Below are positions 1-11,280 of a stretch of 64,000 nt of DNA, in pieces. Position 1 is the first letter of the stretch, and each line of letters opens with the position of its first letter. This stretch comes from Eumeta japonica. Lineage: Eukaryota > Arthropoda > Insecta > Lepidoptera > Psychidae. The notes beneath the pieces were generated by a model. It was not told the origin of the DNA. It saw only the letters and a program-made list of their open reading frames with translations, and made no database searches. A program made the translations under genes and the position numbers. Location of the stretch: NCBI GenBank assembly GCA_005406025.1, contig BGZK01000877.1, positions 186,001 to 250,000 of the forward strand, read 5' to 3'.

Positions 1-56
1 ACAAAGTGAATAATTTTTTTATGTAAATCGTTAGATTAAACAAAATCTTTACACAT

Positions 57-1142
57 TTATCGAGGACCTAAAATTTACAATAATATGGTATAATTGGACT
101 GATCTGATGATGGAGCCAGAAGGTAGGCACAGGAATTCCAAATGGAATAACATATCCTAGACGTGTTTGAGCTTGTTAGAGTTGTCTTGAGATGTACTCT
201 CACCATGAGTGATTTTCAGGGTCTGATGATGGAGACGGAAGGTAAGCACTAGCACTCCATAATAGAACAACGTAGTCTAGACTTATTTGGGCTTAATGGA
301 ATTTTTAAATGGACTTTGACCATAATTGGCTTTCAGGGTCTGATGATGGAGCCAGAAGGTAAACACAGGAATTCCATAATGAAACAACGTATCCTGGCCG
401 TGTTTGGTCTTGTAGAAATCGTCTTGAGATGTATTTTGACCATGAACGATTTTCAGGGTCTGATGATGCAGCTGGAAGGTAAGCACTAGTACTCTATAAT
501 AGGACAACATATCCAAGCGGTGTTTGCGGTTGTTGGAATTGTCTTGGAATGCACTTTAACCGTGATTGGTTTCCAGGGTCTGATGATGGAACCGGAAGGT
601 AGACGCTAGTACTTCATAATGAAACAACGCAACCCAGCCATGTTTGGACTTGTTGATTTCTCGTGGAATACACTTTGACCATGATTATTTCAGGGTCTGA
701 TAACGGAGCTGGAAGTTTGGAAGCTCCATCGTCAGACCCTGAAAGTCAATCGTGGTCAAAATCCATTTCAGGCCATTCCAACAAGCCCAAATATGGTTAG
801 GATATATTGTTCCGTTATGATATGTTAATTCCGGTACCAACCGTCGGGCTCCATCATCAGACCCTGAAAGCCACTATGGCCAAAGTCCACTTAAAATTCT
901 ATTAAGAACACATACGACTAAGTTACGTTGTTCTATTATGGAGTACTAGTGCTTACCTTCCGGCTCCATCATCAGACCCTGAAAATCACTCATGGTGGAG
1001 AGTACATCTCAAGAGAACTCTAACAAGCTCAAATACGACTAGATATGTTATTCTGTTATAGTGTTCCTGTGCCTACCTTCTGCTCATTCATCAGATCAGT
1101 TCAATTATACCATATTATTGTACAGCTATCGGTCCTCGATAA
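57..1142. mobile_element. Foldback element built of ~118 bp tandem repeats in two inverted arms
   Basis: The ends are a perfect 12 bp inverted pair (TTATCGAGGACC at 57-68, its complement at 1131-1142). The similarity continues inward: the left arm runs to about 718 and the right arm runs back from about 720. Inside each arm is a tandem array whose units contain a GGTCTGATGATGGAGC-like core. Left-arm cores fall near 102, 221, 338, 458, 578 and 695. Inverted cores fall near 722, 852, 965 and 1085. There is no coding sequence, so this is a non-autonomous element. The superfamily is not recognised, and a target duplication cannot be fixed because the TIR may include it. Confidence 0.85.
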
Positions 1143-2814
1143 TTACGCAAAGTTTAAATTTAATCTGACTTTTAAAGTCACTCAAAATTGCGTATAAGAA
1201 TAACATTTTTATACCTAACAATTTCGACTCACAAATCGATTCCTGGAATCGCAATCGATTTCTACTTATACGTAATAAGGCCCCTTCTGGGTATCGATTA
1301 ACAGAGGGTGGAAACATCAGGAAGAAGCTGAGAGACGGCTAAAGACGGCAAAAATGGGTAGCGAAAAAAGACATAGCTCTATGGAAGGAATATAATAAAT
1401 AATCCGCATAATATAATAACTCTTGTACGAGGTTGGTCAACACCCGACTAGGATCGGCGGAGGAGGAGATGTTATCAAAAGTAAAATAAAATAAGTGTCA
1501 AGCAACAAGGCTTTATGTTCTTTCTATCAGTAACCTGTGGGAACCTATAGAAGTACCCTCCCCGAATCCCCTGAGGCTTTAGCTTTATTCAGGGTGTTCG
1601 CATAGCTACGACACGACCGTGTATTAGCACCTTCCCCTTTCTCCATAACGAAGTAAACCCAAAACCGCTTAAGAAAATTTCATAAATCACATGAATAGTG
1701 ATATTCTCGCAAATATTCTATTGTTTTAATGTTTTTGACAATATATGTTCAAGATTATTTCTAGAACGTAATGAATAAGTGATTTGAAAAATTCTCGTTA
1801 TAGCAGGAATTGATTGCAGTCAGAAGTAATGAAATGAAAAATGTCCTTAATCTAGAGCAATGTATAACATTTTTAAATTATTTAAGTTTTTGTTTGAACT
1901 CTGAGGAACATCAAATAATAAATTGACGAGTTGAATAAAATTTTCACCATTGAGATTTGTACGAAGCAACAAATGTATTATATAATTACAAGAATTTCGT
2001 CCATAGTAATATCGTTGTCGTCATGGAGATATTAAGGATAAAGGAAAAGGCGCGTGCGGTGATCCAATAGGAAAACGGGTCCCCATTACGTAGACAACGG
2101 CATGGAATCCTGATACGTCACCGAAGCCCTATAGAATAGCGACGCTGTCTGAAATTTACAGACAGCGGGCGACAGTCACACAAGTCGTAGTCCTGGTTGA
2201 CACAAAATGAATTTCGACAAATTAAAGTGGATCATTATTCTGCGGTCGTGATGCACATTGCATATTCAGAGAGGTCTATTTTCAATATCCTTCTATTTAA
2301 TTGAACAAAGTTTTTAGTTTGTACTGTATTTGTACTATAAAATATTTGTATTAATAATTAAGTATAATTTTATAAATCGATTTTGTTTTTATTTGCGTTG
2401 ACATGCTAAGATTTTTTAATTTTTCAAGATGCTATTACATACAAAATGTTCTTCAAATAAAGTTATTAACAAAAACAAAGGAAATTCACAAATTTGTACA
2501 ACTTGTATAATTTTTCATCAATTTCATTTTGCTTATGATATTGTTAAATTTTTATCAAATGCTTTATGTTACAGTGCACCTATGGACGCCAGTGCTCACC
2601 TAAGTCCTGAGTAAGTGTAATGAGTTTTGACAATGAGAAATATAATCTTAAAATTATTTAGGTGATATCATACAATAAGCTCGTGCTCATTCTTAAAGGG
2701 TAGACAGAGATAACAGATTTCAACGGAGTATTCATTTCATTTAGTGCACAAAAGAACGCGACGGTATAAAACATAAACAAGTTCTTATAGTCTAATATTA
2801 TTTTTTTAATAACA
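1143..2814. other. Non-coding stretch, no gene recognised
   Basis: AT-rich sequence with a few GC-richer islands (about 1440-1660 and 2045-2200). The open frames here are short, lack domain motifs and have no convincing splice sites. I see no named element. Confidence 0.5.
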
Positions 2815-3065
2815 GTCATGAGATACAAACAAGCTCGCGAGCCATTAAAAATTAGGTGGTCACCGCCGCCCATGGACCCTCACGACTTTAGGGGAGTCGC
2901 GAATCCGTAGCTGGCCGGGTTAGATAGGATTAGCATATCTGATGGAGGGGAAGTGGATTGATGGAGGTAGGAGTGGGGCAATGGAGGAGGGAGTACGGTG
3001 ATGGGAGGGAAAACGGGCCACAGGAAGTCTCCACTCACTTGGCGAAACACAACAGCGGAATCTCG
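2815..3065 (-). mobile_element. LINE 3' end copy (lepidopteran CR1-like tail)
   Basis: Shares the block GTCACCGCCGCCCATGGAC and the downstream GAGTCGCGAAT-like and CTCACTCACTTGGCG-like blocks with the copies at 37262, 40307 and 51825. The coding strand of the family is minus, judging by the 37262 copy. Here the middle is replaced by a purine-rich run around 2940-3015. Confidence 0.6.
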
Positions 3066-3270
3066 ACCTCTGTTTTGATCGCGATCGAGATCCGAATCAA
3101 AATCGGAACCTGGGGCACGATTATTGTTGGGACAAGAACGGAACCGATTTTAAAATTAAGTCCGTGATGGGGACCGAAATTGAGAGAGCGATCGAGGTTC
3201 GGATCGAGAACAGGACTGGGCTAGGGACCGCGACACAGACAGAGATCACGCGATCTGAAAGGCGATTGAA
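3060..3270. repeat. Imperfect GATCGGAATC-type purine-rich dispersed repeat
   Basis: Loosely repeated GATCGAGATC / GAATCAAAATCGGAAC words. Similar text occurs near 15775-15850, 19690-19760 (other strand), 21780-21840 and 59785-59875, so this is a dispersed low-complexity family. Function is not evident. Confidence 0.45.
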
Positions 3271-3450
3271 TCTAGGGAACATACCCAAATAACGTGACAT
3301 TCATTTTATAATTTTTAAACCCCCACCTCCCCCTCTTTGGGCGACCAAGCGCAGTATATGCTAAGACCCCCCCCCCACTCCCTAGTTTTCACGTAGTAAT
3401 TTATATATTTTTTTCTAACAGAAAATTAAGATAATCAAGGAGAAACAACT

Positions 3451-4386
3451 TTATTTTAAAACATATTGTAACAGGTACTTACGTTTTACTACAAATAGAA
3501 AGCCATACTGAGACGATGAAAGGAGACTTTTCATTTCTAAATAATTTATTAATCTATTATTCATTAAGCGTTCCAAAATTTTAGAGATAGCAGGAAGTAT
3601 AGAGATGAGTCGATAATTATTTACCGCACCCTTATCGCCATCTTTAAAAATTGGATGTATTATAGATTTCTTAAAAGCCATTGGAAATACAACTGTTGAA
3701 AGTGACAAATTACAAATATGAGTAATTGGTGGAACTACAAGGTATTTATTTTGAATGAATAAATTTGAAGAAATATTATCCCAACCAGCTGGGCAGTCAC
3801 GTTTAAGGCTCATTATGAGTAATTCTATTTCTTCGTGGTCTGTAGGCAATAAAGCCATCGATTGGGATTGTGGTAGGTTGATTGGAGTGTTAAATTTTGG
3901 GACAGTATAGTTCGAAATAAGTTTCTCCGCTAGGTGTTTTCCTGTGGGCAAAGAAATGGTTAACGTCATCGATACTTTGGTCATCATTTATTAATTCTAT
4001 TGCTGTATTGTTAGGTTTAAGTCTGGATGTGACACGATTAATTACCTCCCAGAGGTTTTTATTATCCGGAGTTGCCTGCTTTAATTCATTTTTTTCAAAT
4101 TCTTGTTTAACTTTTTTAAGAATACGATTACAAAAATTTCTGTATCTAATATAAGTAGTACGGAGGATATGATCATCAGGTGAGGGTTTGCATTTTTGGT
4201 TATCTCTATTTTTATGCATATCAACACACCCGGGGTAATCCATGGCTTAATAATATGCTTTCTTTTAGAGTATTTTATTGTTTCAGTGTTGTGTGAAATA
4301 ACTTTTTGCAGTAAGGATATGAACATTGTGGTAGCTATATTGGGATCATTTTCTTTGTATGTAGGGCTAAAGTCGATAGTTTTCAT
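3451..4386 (-). pseudogene. LINE ORF2 linker and N-terminal reverse transcriptase (truncated)
   Basis: Three overlapping frames (4386-4081, 4243-3890, 3987-3451) cover the linker and the first RT blocks. Recognisable motifs are CPAGWDNIS (matching PGPDGI.. of RT block 0), KKSIIHPIFKDGD, NNYRLISILPAISKILERL and SSSQYGF. The sequence stops being RT-like directly after QYGF. The last in-frame residues before the stop are unrelated to the family. Confidence 0.8.
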
Positions 4387-4408
4387 CTCTTTAGAAAGAA
4401 CTTTTAAA

Positions 4409-5152
4409 TTAACATGAGTAATAAATAATACAGGGCTTATGTACAGAAGAGGAGCAGTATTTGAGACAAAGAATTACTGAATAGTGATCAGTTAATGTTG
4501 TCTGAGCAACTAAAACTTTTGAGGTTAGTTTAGATTTGATCATAATGTGATCTAGACATGTATTTCCACGAGTAGGCAATTTGTGTGCTGGAAGAAGTCC
4601 AGGAAAGGCGAGTAGATCCAAATAATAAGAGTAATTTCTGTCGCTAGTATTATGACTTATGTCTATATTTATATCACCGCAAATTATGATATTAGTAAAG
4701 GAAGATGAACTAGCTAATAATTCGTTTAAAGAGCATAAAAATGATGATACATTTGAGCGAGCGGGCGGTCGATAAATGGAAATAATAAGTGTATGTTTGT
4801 CAATTTTTATTGTTAGACAATTTGCGTTGAAAATTTGTGGCTCCTCAACTAAACAATTAATTGAGTTTTTAATAAACATGACCACACCTTCATTTTGGGT
4901 AAGATTATGTGTAGTCGCATATTGATTAAAACCATCTAATTTTGGAATATTGGTTACAGTAGTTATCCAGCATTGCGTTAGAACCAAAATGTCCCAGTCT
5001 ATTTGAGATCGTTGTATGCATGTTAAAAAATCTAGAAAATTATGATTTATGCTACGAATATTCTGGCTTAGTGTTTTAAGGTTTTTGTTTGGCTCTTGGA
5101 TTAAGGCAGCGCATTGATCTAAGTCACAAAGCATTGATTCAGAGACAGACAA
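4409..5152 (-). pseudogene. LINE ORF2 apurinic-type endonuclease domain (degraded)
   Basis: 247 uninterrupted residues with the family's landmarks in order: LSQNIRSI, LVLTQCW, YRPPARSNV, IIICGDINID, CLDHIMI and TDHYSVIL. Known LINE endonucleases have Glu in the LTE[ST]W motif. Here it is Gln (LTQCW), so the nickase should be inactive. The frame ends shortly after the final His motif, and the remainder of ORF2 continues in other frames downstream. Confidence 0.85.
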
Positions 5153-5544
5153 TGCGTCAATATCGCTAGCTAGGTTATCGAATATAATGATAAATTGTTA
5201 TTAACCAAAAGCAATATAAATGTCCGATATATAAATTAATAGTTACCAGTAAATATGGTCTCAAATATGATTTTCTTGTGTTAATGATACTTATGTACAT
5301 GCGTGTTTTTTGTAATTTGTATAACATATAAGTGTACAGCAACAAATATCCAATTAAGAGATCCGAACAAGACTAAAGTTAAGACAATATTTGTAAAAAA
5401 GTAATAACATGCAATTTGTAAAAGATAATTAATTAATACTAACACCATAAAAGACTTTTACAAAAAAGAGGTAATGTTTTATAAAAGCAGTATGATATAA
5501 TATAAAGGGCACAATATATAGATTTACTAGTCATATTTTATTAT

Positions 5545-6411
5545 TATTACGTAAGTTGATGAGCTCGTTTTCACTGTTTATATGTAAGGGTGGACAACCC
5601 TCCTTTTTACGGATGAATACTTGTCCGTTGTAGGTCCAGCAGTGAGCATATTTGTATTCTTTAGACAGTTCACGTGCCATATAAAATAGTTGAGAGTTCA
5701 TACGGATCAGGTGTTCTGCTATAACTACGTGTTTGGCAGGCCCGTCAACGACGAGATGTGAACCATTTAAATTGTTTGAGCTATTTTTTTATTAAAATCC
5801 CTCGATAATTTTATCATACTCTCCTTCATTGAAACTGTAGTCAATTAAACAATAATAGGGCCCGGCCTCGTCGCATTCGAGTACTTACTTTTCACTCGAT
5901 AAATGGACTTTATGTCTAATTCATTTATTGGGCACTGGATAATGTTTCCCATTTTCTTAGTAATTTCACACAAATTCTGCTTATTTTCTGAGGGGGTGAT
6001 TGAGACGTTGCGAATTTCAACACTTGTTGTTCTTGAATTTTGTTCTAATAACTCAACTTTATTTTTGAGAGTTTTTAAGTAATATTTGCATGTAGTTAAT
6101 TCGTCCTGGGTGGCTTTTATTTTCCGTGCCTTTTCATCATACTTATGTGAAACAAATTCTATACATTTTGTGAATTTCACTGTTTTGGGATTTAATTTCA
6201 GTAATAGCCGAGTTCAAAGAATCAAATTTCATGTCATGTTCGAGTTTAAGATTTGTTATCATATTCTTTATTTCCTTCATAAACAAAGGAAGCTGTTCCG
6301 ACCTTTCGTCACTGCCTTCTTTCGACGTTGCGTTACGTTAGTAGATTCGTTTTCCGAAACGGCCGACAAGGCATTATTTACAGGTGTGGTTGGAGGTGTA
6401 CGCTTTTTCAT
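5545..6411 (-). pseudogene. LINE ORF1 remnant (coiled coil plus C-terminal nucleic-acid-binding-type domain)
   Basis: The frame starts with a basic N-terminus (KKRTPPTTP...) at 6411. It breaks about 110 bases later, continues in a second frame, then in a third (6180-5845). The third stretch has a coiled coil (YYLKTLKNKVELLEQ) and the segment EIRNVSITPSENKQNL. A last piece near 5760-5545 reads KHVVIAEHLIRMNSQLF and FIRKKEGCPPLHI, which resembles the FP-type C-terminal domain of CR1-like ORF1 proteins. At least two frameshifts make it non-functional. Confidence 0.7.
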
Positions 6412-6850
6412 TGTAAAATGAATTAATGGGTAGCCACTTCCACACAAACAAACACACGAATTTGTTTAGTTAGTGAATCGACAACGGCACTCGATAGTTC
6501 GTGTTGTAGTATTAGATTAGTCCGGTAGATGGAGCGATAATGATGTCAATGCGTAGTGAATGCACTTTGTTGTTCTAATGTATATCGGCACGCGGCGCCC
6601 CAACGGAGTGCACAATTAAATAATAAGTTTTGAGGTTAGATAGATAATTGGACACAAAATTCAAGAAATACGTACCTTAATTAGGTTTATTTTGGTTAAT
6701 GAATTTGAATAAAGCTAATATGAAGGTTATGCACTACAATTTAAATAACTATTTAGATGTATATAAATACGAAAACTATTTTATGTTTTTATTCAATGTC
6801 GCACCGAACAAAGATACGTGCACTTGTACTAACAGCGCAAGGGTGAATGC

Positions 6851-7444
6851 TAGTAGTGGGCGATATACATCGATATTTAAAAAAATATTGATGTACATAC
6901 GCAATATATCCGCTTCAATCCGATATTATCGAATCATCTAGTATCGAATGTAATATAGATATATTTTATCCGATATAACAAATATCGTGTCACATTCCAT
7001 TTTCTTTCTTTTTATCTACTTATTCACAGCCGCACAGGTTTTTACAGGCCAGAAAAGCAGATTGCAAGCCAAAAGGGTAAATAAAATTTTGTTTTTGCGA
7101 GGTTTGGAGAAAAAGTACTGGGATTTATGATGCTAAACATGACTTTTGGGTCGTATGACCTTGTCTACTTTTTCGTATGATTTATAAATAAAGTTGATTT
7201 GTTGCTTCTCTCTAAATGTTTTACCCCATATTAACCTGATCCCTATTTAATGTTATAGATAGATAGACTATTTAATATCATAGATAGTAGATTATAGATA
7301 GACTGGTTAAATACAAGTAATTACTTACGCTACGATATTTTTAATATATCGATATATTTGTTCGATATACCTTAAAATATCGATAGAACATTACGATATA
7401 TTATGTCGAAAAAATATCGATATTTTTTTAAATGAACATCCCTA
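6851..7444. mobile_element. hAT-type MITE with 8 bp target duplication
   Basis: Flanked by the identical octamer GTGAATGC at 6843-6850 and 7445-7452. The element starts TAGTAGTGGGCGATA and its other end, read inverted, starts TAGGGATGTTCAT. Both continue into a shared ATCGATATT-rich subterminal zone with many TATCGATA words. An 8 bp duplication and short TA(G)-starting imperfect TIRs are typical of hAT. There is no transposase ORF. The empty site would have been an 11 bp palindrome (ACTAACAGCGC at 6830-6840 against GCGCTGTTAGT at 7451-7461). Confidence 0.85.
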
Positions 7445-7565
7445 GTGAATGCGCTGTTAGTAAAAGTGCGCGAAGAACAAATCGCAATGCGAGCGCTTTG
7501 CGCCAGCGTCTCTACGAAAAACAAAGAGAAAGTGGCGTTCGTTCTCACAAAAAAATTAAAAGAAA

Positions 7566-8829
7566 CAATTCGGCTCATGCTCCGAGTTCACGGGCAGACC
7601 CCGGCGGGTCGCGAGCGAGAATCAATTGAATTAATTTTAATTTATTTATTTTCTTTAATTTAATTTTATTTTGGTAAAAGGTAAAAGAAAAAGGAGGACA
7701 GAGGATACAAGTTGAACCATAATGAATAAGCTCTAGCTCGGTGTTTTCTTTTCTAATACCGTATGGATAAATTCAAGAGAAAAAGCTAGTATAATTTCAC
7801 ACTTTCTGCTGAGCATTTATTTATAGTGTTATGTTTTTCACATAATTAATAATTTATGACGTACAATATCAATCTGATTGGTTCTATCTGAAGTAAAAAA
7901 GTTTGCGAGCTCGCAATGATGGCCTGATAGTAATCTGACACAGTTAATCAAATCGAAGTACAAAATGTGTACAATGGCGATATTAAAACCGATATCCTTA
8001 ATTGCGGTTACTAGCTTTACGATGTATAAAGTGTGTTTCATGTTCACTTACCCAATAGCAACTTACTAGTATGTCGGCAATGATTTCGTGACATGTATAC
8101 GTTCTGACGTATGAAAAACGTCACTGGAGTCGTTTTCTTGTTTTGTTAAATGACGCGCGTATTTGGTTTATCATTCAAGCATACAATAAATTGTTTTCCT
8201 AAAAACTTACAATTAAATTATTGCATAGCAGTAGATATTCGACCGACCTGCACTCGTTAGGTACAATCTTTTAGCATTAATTAATAATTTTGTACCAATA
8301 AAAACTAGTTCTTGTTTTGAAAGAGAAGTAAATATAGACAAATAAATTAAAAGTTAAGAATAAAAAGTGACAGATGTATGTACAGCACTAAAGGGTAGGT
8401 GATTTCAAATTTTCTTCGGAAATTAAATAAAGTCATATTATTTCTTAAAACAAATGTTTGCGAAATTTCTATTTGTAATAATTGTTGTGTGATACGCCGC
8501 GTGGTCATGTTAAATACGCACAGAGGCCTTTTTAGTCAGAATTTCAGAAATCTCTGCTGTTTTTGATAAAAGAAGCTATACCTGTAAGTCGTAACGTGCT
8601 TCAGCGTAGAATAAATCAAATCGTATAAAAACGTATCCTTGTAAATTAAGTCGCAACAGACTATTTATGTTAAACCTGTTATGTACCAAAACTAATATAT
8701 TCCTTTTTCGTAAATATATCGTACACGCTTTTTTTCTCTCCTCTGTCGAATTTATGTATCATAAATCGGCACAACGAACCCATCTCGAACAACGCTTAGA
8801 AAGAGAAAGGTGACCGTGACCAACGGCTT
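7566..8829. repeat. ~1.27 kb dispersed direct repeat, copy 1
   Basis: Nearly identical to 17773-19043 from CAATTCGGCTCATG to CCAACGGCTT. Differences are scattered substitutions and small indels, with one large change near 8041-8085. I find no long ORF, no TIRs and no obvious target duplication. The hAT MITE ends about 120 bp upstream. It is either an unclassified non-autonomous element or a segmental duplication. Confidence 0.9.
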
Positions 8830-10676
8830 GCAACGATACGCATTCCTCTCTCAAGCTCTAAATATGTGATACTTTAATTGTTCAGTTCTCTCGGAGCGAT
8901 TCTCCAACTTCTTGCTTCCTCTTGCTTCTTGAGTGACCGCGGTTGGTGACCGACCTGTCGTCGCTTATTCTTCAGAGTTTCTTTAAAACTCAGTAAATCA
9001 AATAAAAAATATTACTCGTGAACAAGTACTCGCCAAAATGCTAGCCAAAAGTTCATAACATTCTTGGAGCTTTTAACTTTTTTTGTAATCATGATAAATC
9101 ATAGCGTCAAACTGAGTTCCTTTACTGCAAATAAACTCCCGCCAGATAGTCGCAAAGATAATCAATTTAAAGAAAAAGTAACTAAATACCAATATCAAAT
9201 TATTGAGTAGAGTGTCTAATTACTTTTGGCATACGCCTCGTATGTATGTCTCTCTCGTGAGTAATTTTCATAGGTATGTATGTATGTATGTATGTAGGTT
9301 TGTAATTTTCATTTGAATTCTGAACCGTGAGGTAGTGACAGCCGTTGGCTAGTAACAGTAAAACAATTACTACGTCATTATTGTGAGTCGGCGGTAGCGG
9401 CGCGCGTTCGCCGAACGCCTCTTAATCTGAGGTCGCACACCGCAAGTGCTGCCCGTTCAAAGGCTGACGACACACGCATGCGCCGACACCCACTGCAGTA
9501 TACTGTTGGTAGGTTTGTATCGATAAACCAGTCAAAAGCTAACTGCCGCCATTAATTGGCATACATTACCCACGACAAGGGCATCTTCTGGTTAATGATT
9601 AAAGAGAACGCCACCTAGAAATTAGAGAAAAATTTTAAGGTCTCTATGAACGTCGTAAGGGTATAAAATTGGCCAGATTACTTCACAAGAACTGTGTTTA
9701 CATTTTCAAAGATAAATGTATATGAATGTGTCCCAGCTTTATTTATAACGCATATGTAACGCGTACATAAGACTAGAAGAATACTCACACTATCAAAATT
9801 ATTTGTGAATTTAAAATTATTATACTAAATATTTGTAATCTTCTGTGATATATTAGAAAAGAAGAAATCAAGATAATTTGTAATTTGACAATTTTTTATG
9901 TATATAACCCGGGTATATTGTAATTTTACTGAACTATTTGTGAGGTTTTAAGAGGTCTTCATATTTACGAACATGGTTTGCAATTTGTTTTATGTAAGAT
10001 TACATAAAAATTATAATCCTTGTTTTTTTACGCACGTAAGAAGATATACTTCTTTGGTGTAAAAAAAATTATCCCAAAAATTCCGTCCTGCGTGCCATTT
10101 TTCTACGATTGTAAAAACAAATATTTAAATTAATTAATTATTCTATATATCTGTATAAATATTCAATTCACAAACCATAAACAAAAAACCATTGGATTGA
10201 AATATTTCTTAAATAGTAATGTTATAATAATAAGAATAATGTAAAATGTAAACACATTAAAATAATAAATACCGTCAATAAACCTCAAATCTACGAAAGT
10301 AATTTCAAAAATTGTTTTTAATTGCATGAAAATAATTGATTACAATAAAATAAAAGAATGGGAGTGGGATATTCAATACGATTGATAAAATTCAATTACA
10401 ATCAGAAAAACTAAATAAATTAATGTTTATTTTCTTATACAAAGTGTAATATCAATTTTACTAATGCTTAGTGACAGGAAACTTAACATGAAATGAAAAA
10501 TAAAGGAAGGATGTAATGTGGGGGCGTCGTAAAGACGCAGACGATACTTATAAGGGAGTAAAGTAAAAACCTATACATAAAATGGATATGTACTTTTTAT
10601 AAGAAAGTAAATATTAATTTATTAAATTTTTAAAATTTAAATTAAACTTCATCAACCATATTCTTTTTATTATTTA
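8830..10676. other. Non-coding stretch with a possible plus-strand promoter
   Basis: A GC-richer leader-like segment lies at 8830-9060 with an initiator-like TTCAGTTC near 8881, followed by a short ATG frame at 9039 that ends after six codons. A (GTAT)n microsatellite lies at 9274-9297, and a CpG-rich patch at about 9380-9490. The remainder is AT-rich without recognised genes. Confidence 0.35.
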
Positions 10677-11280
10677 CTAGTTGCGCCCCGCGGTTTCATC
10701 GCGTGGTGATGGAAAATTGTGATAATGATGATAGAAAACGTTTTATTTTATTGTCCGTTTCAATTTTTGTCAATATTTTTCTATTATTTTGCAATTCGGG
10801 ACGGAGACATATCCAACAAGTTAAAAATGAAAATAGGTCCAGCTATTCTTCAGTTATAAGTGTTTGAACAATTGTATTGTGTAATGTATGTAAATTGGAA
10901 CTAAGTATTTTATATGATGATCTCACTAATATGTATTATAAGTATTATAAAGGCTATAGTGTGTAAGGATAGATAGGTGCGGAAGTATATGATGATTGAT
11001 GGTAATGCAAAAGTTATTGGTGGCTACTGCAATATAAACTATGTTAAACGATTAATTTTTTTCTGTATAAACATGCAGATTTTGTGATTTAGAAACGCGT
11101 GAGCAAACCACATAGAGCTGGCCGTGGTAAAAAAATGACGTGCTCGAATGAAAACCAGCTACCTTTATGGTCTGACCCTGCCGCCGAACCGCACCATAAC
11201 ATCGCGCACTCGCTTGTCTATCGTCATAACTACTTAAGTATTTGTCCAAATGATGTAGTGTAAAAGACAAAGTTTATCTA
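10677..11280 (-). mobile_element. Helitron remnant with helicase C-terminus
   Basis: On the minus strand, 11270-11052 encodes a C-terminal helicase motif: RQGQTIKVAGF, then YHGQLYVVCSRVSKSQNLHVY. This matches the last motifs of the Pif1-like helicase of Helitrons (KAQGQTL...HGQLYVA.SRV...NL.VY). The sequence ends at 10680-10677 with a GC-rich hairpin-like segment followed by CTAG and then T, the usual Helitron 3' terminus. The upstream helicase and Rep parts are not recognisable. Confidence 0.75.

Larger units (their letters stand above)
3451..6600 (-). mobile_element. Degraded CR1/Jockey-like LINE, lacking the 3' half of ORF2
   Basis: Read on the minus strand, the order is a 5' leader (about 6420-6600), ORF1 (6411 to about 5545), ORF2 endonuclease (5152-4409), then the start of reverse transcriptase (about 4386-3451). 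The RT breaks off just after its SSSQYGF motif, so the catalytic YADD region, the C-terminal domain and the 3' UTR are missing. Several frameshifts and stops break both ORFs. LINE insertions are usually cut at the 5' end, so loss of the 3' half points to a later deletion or rearrangement near 3440. Confidence 0.85.
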
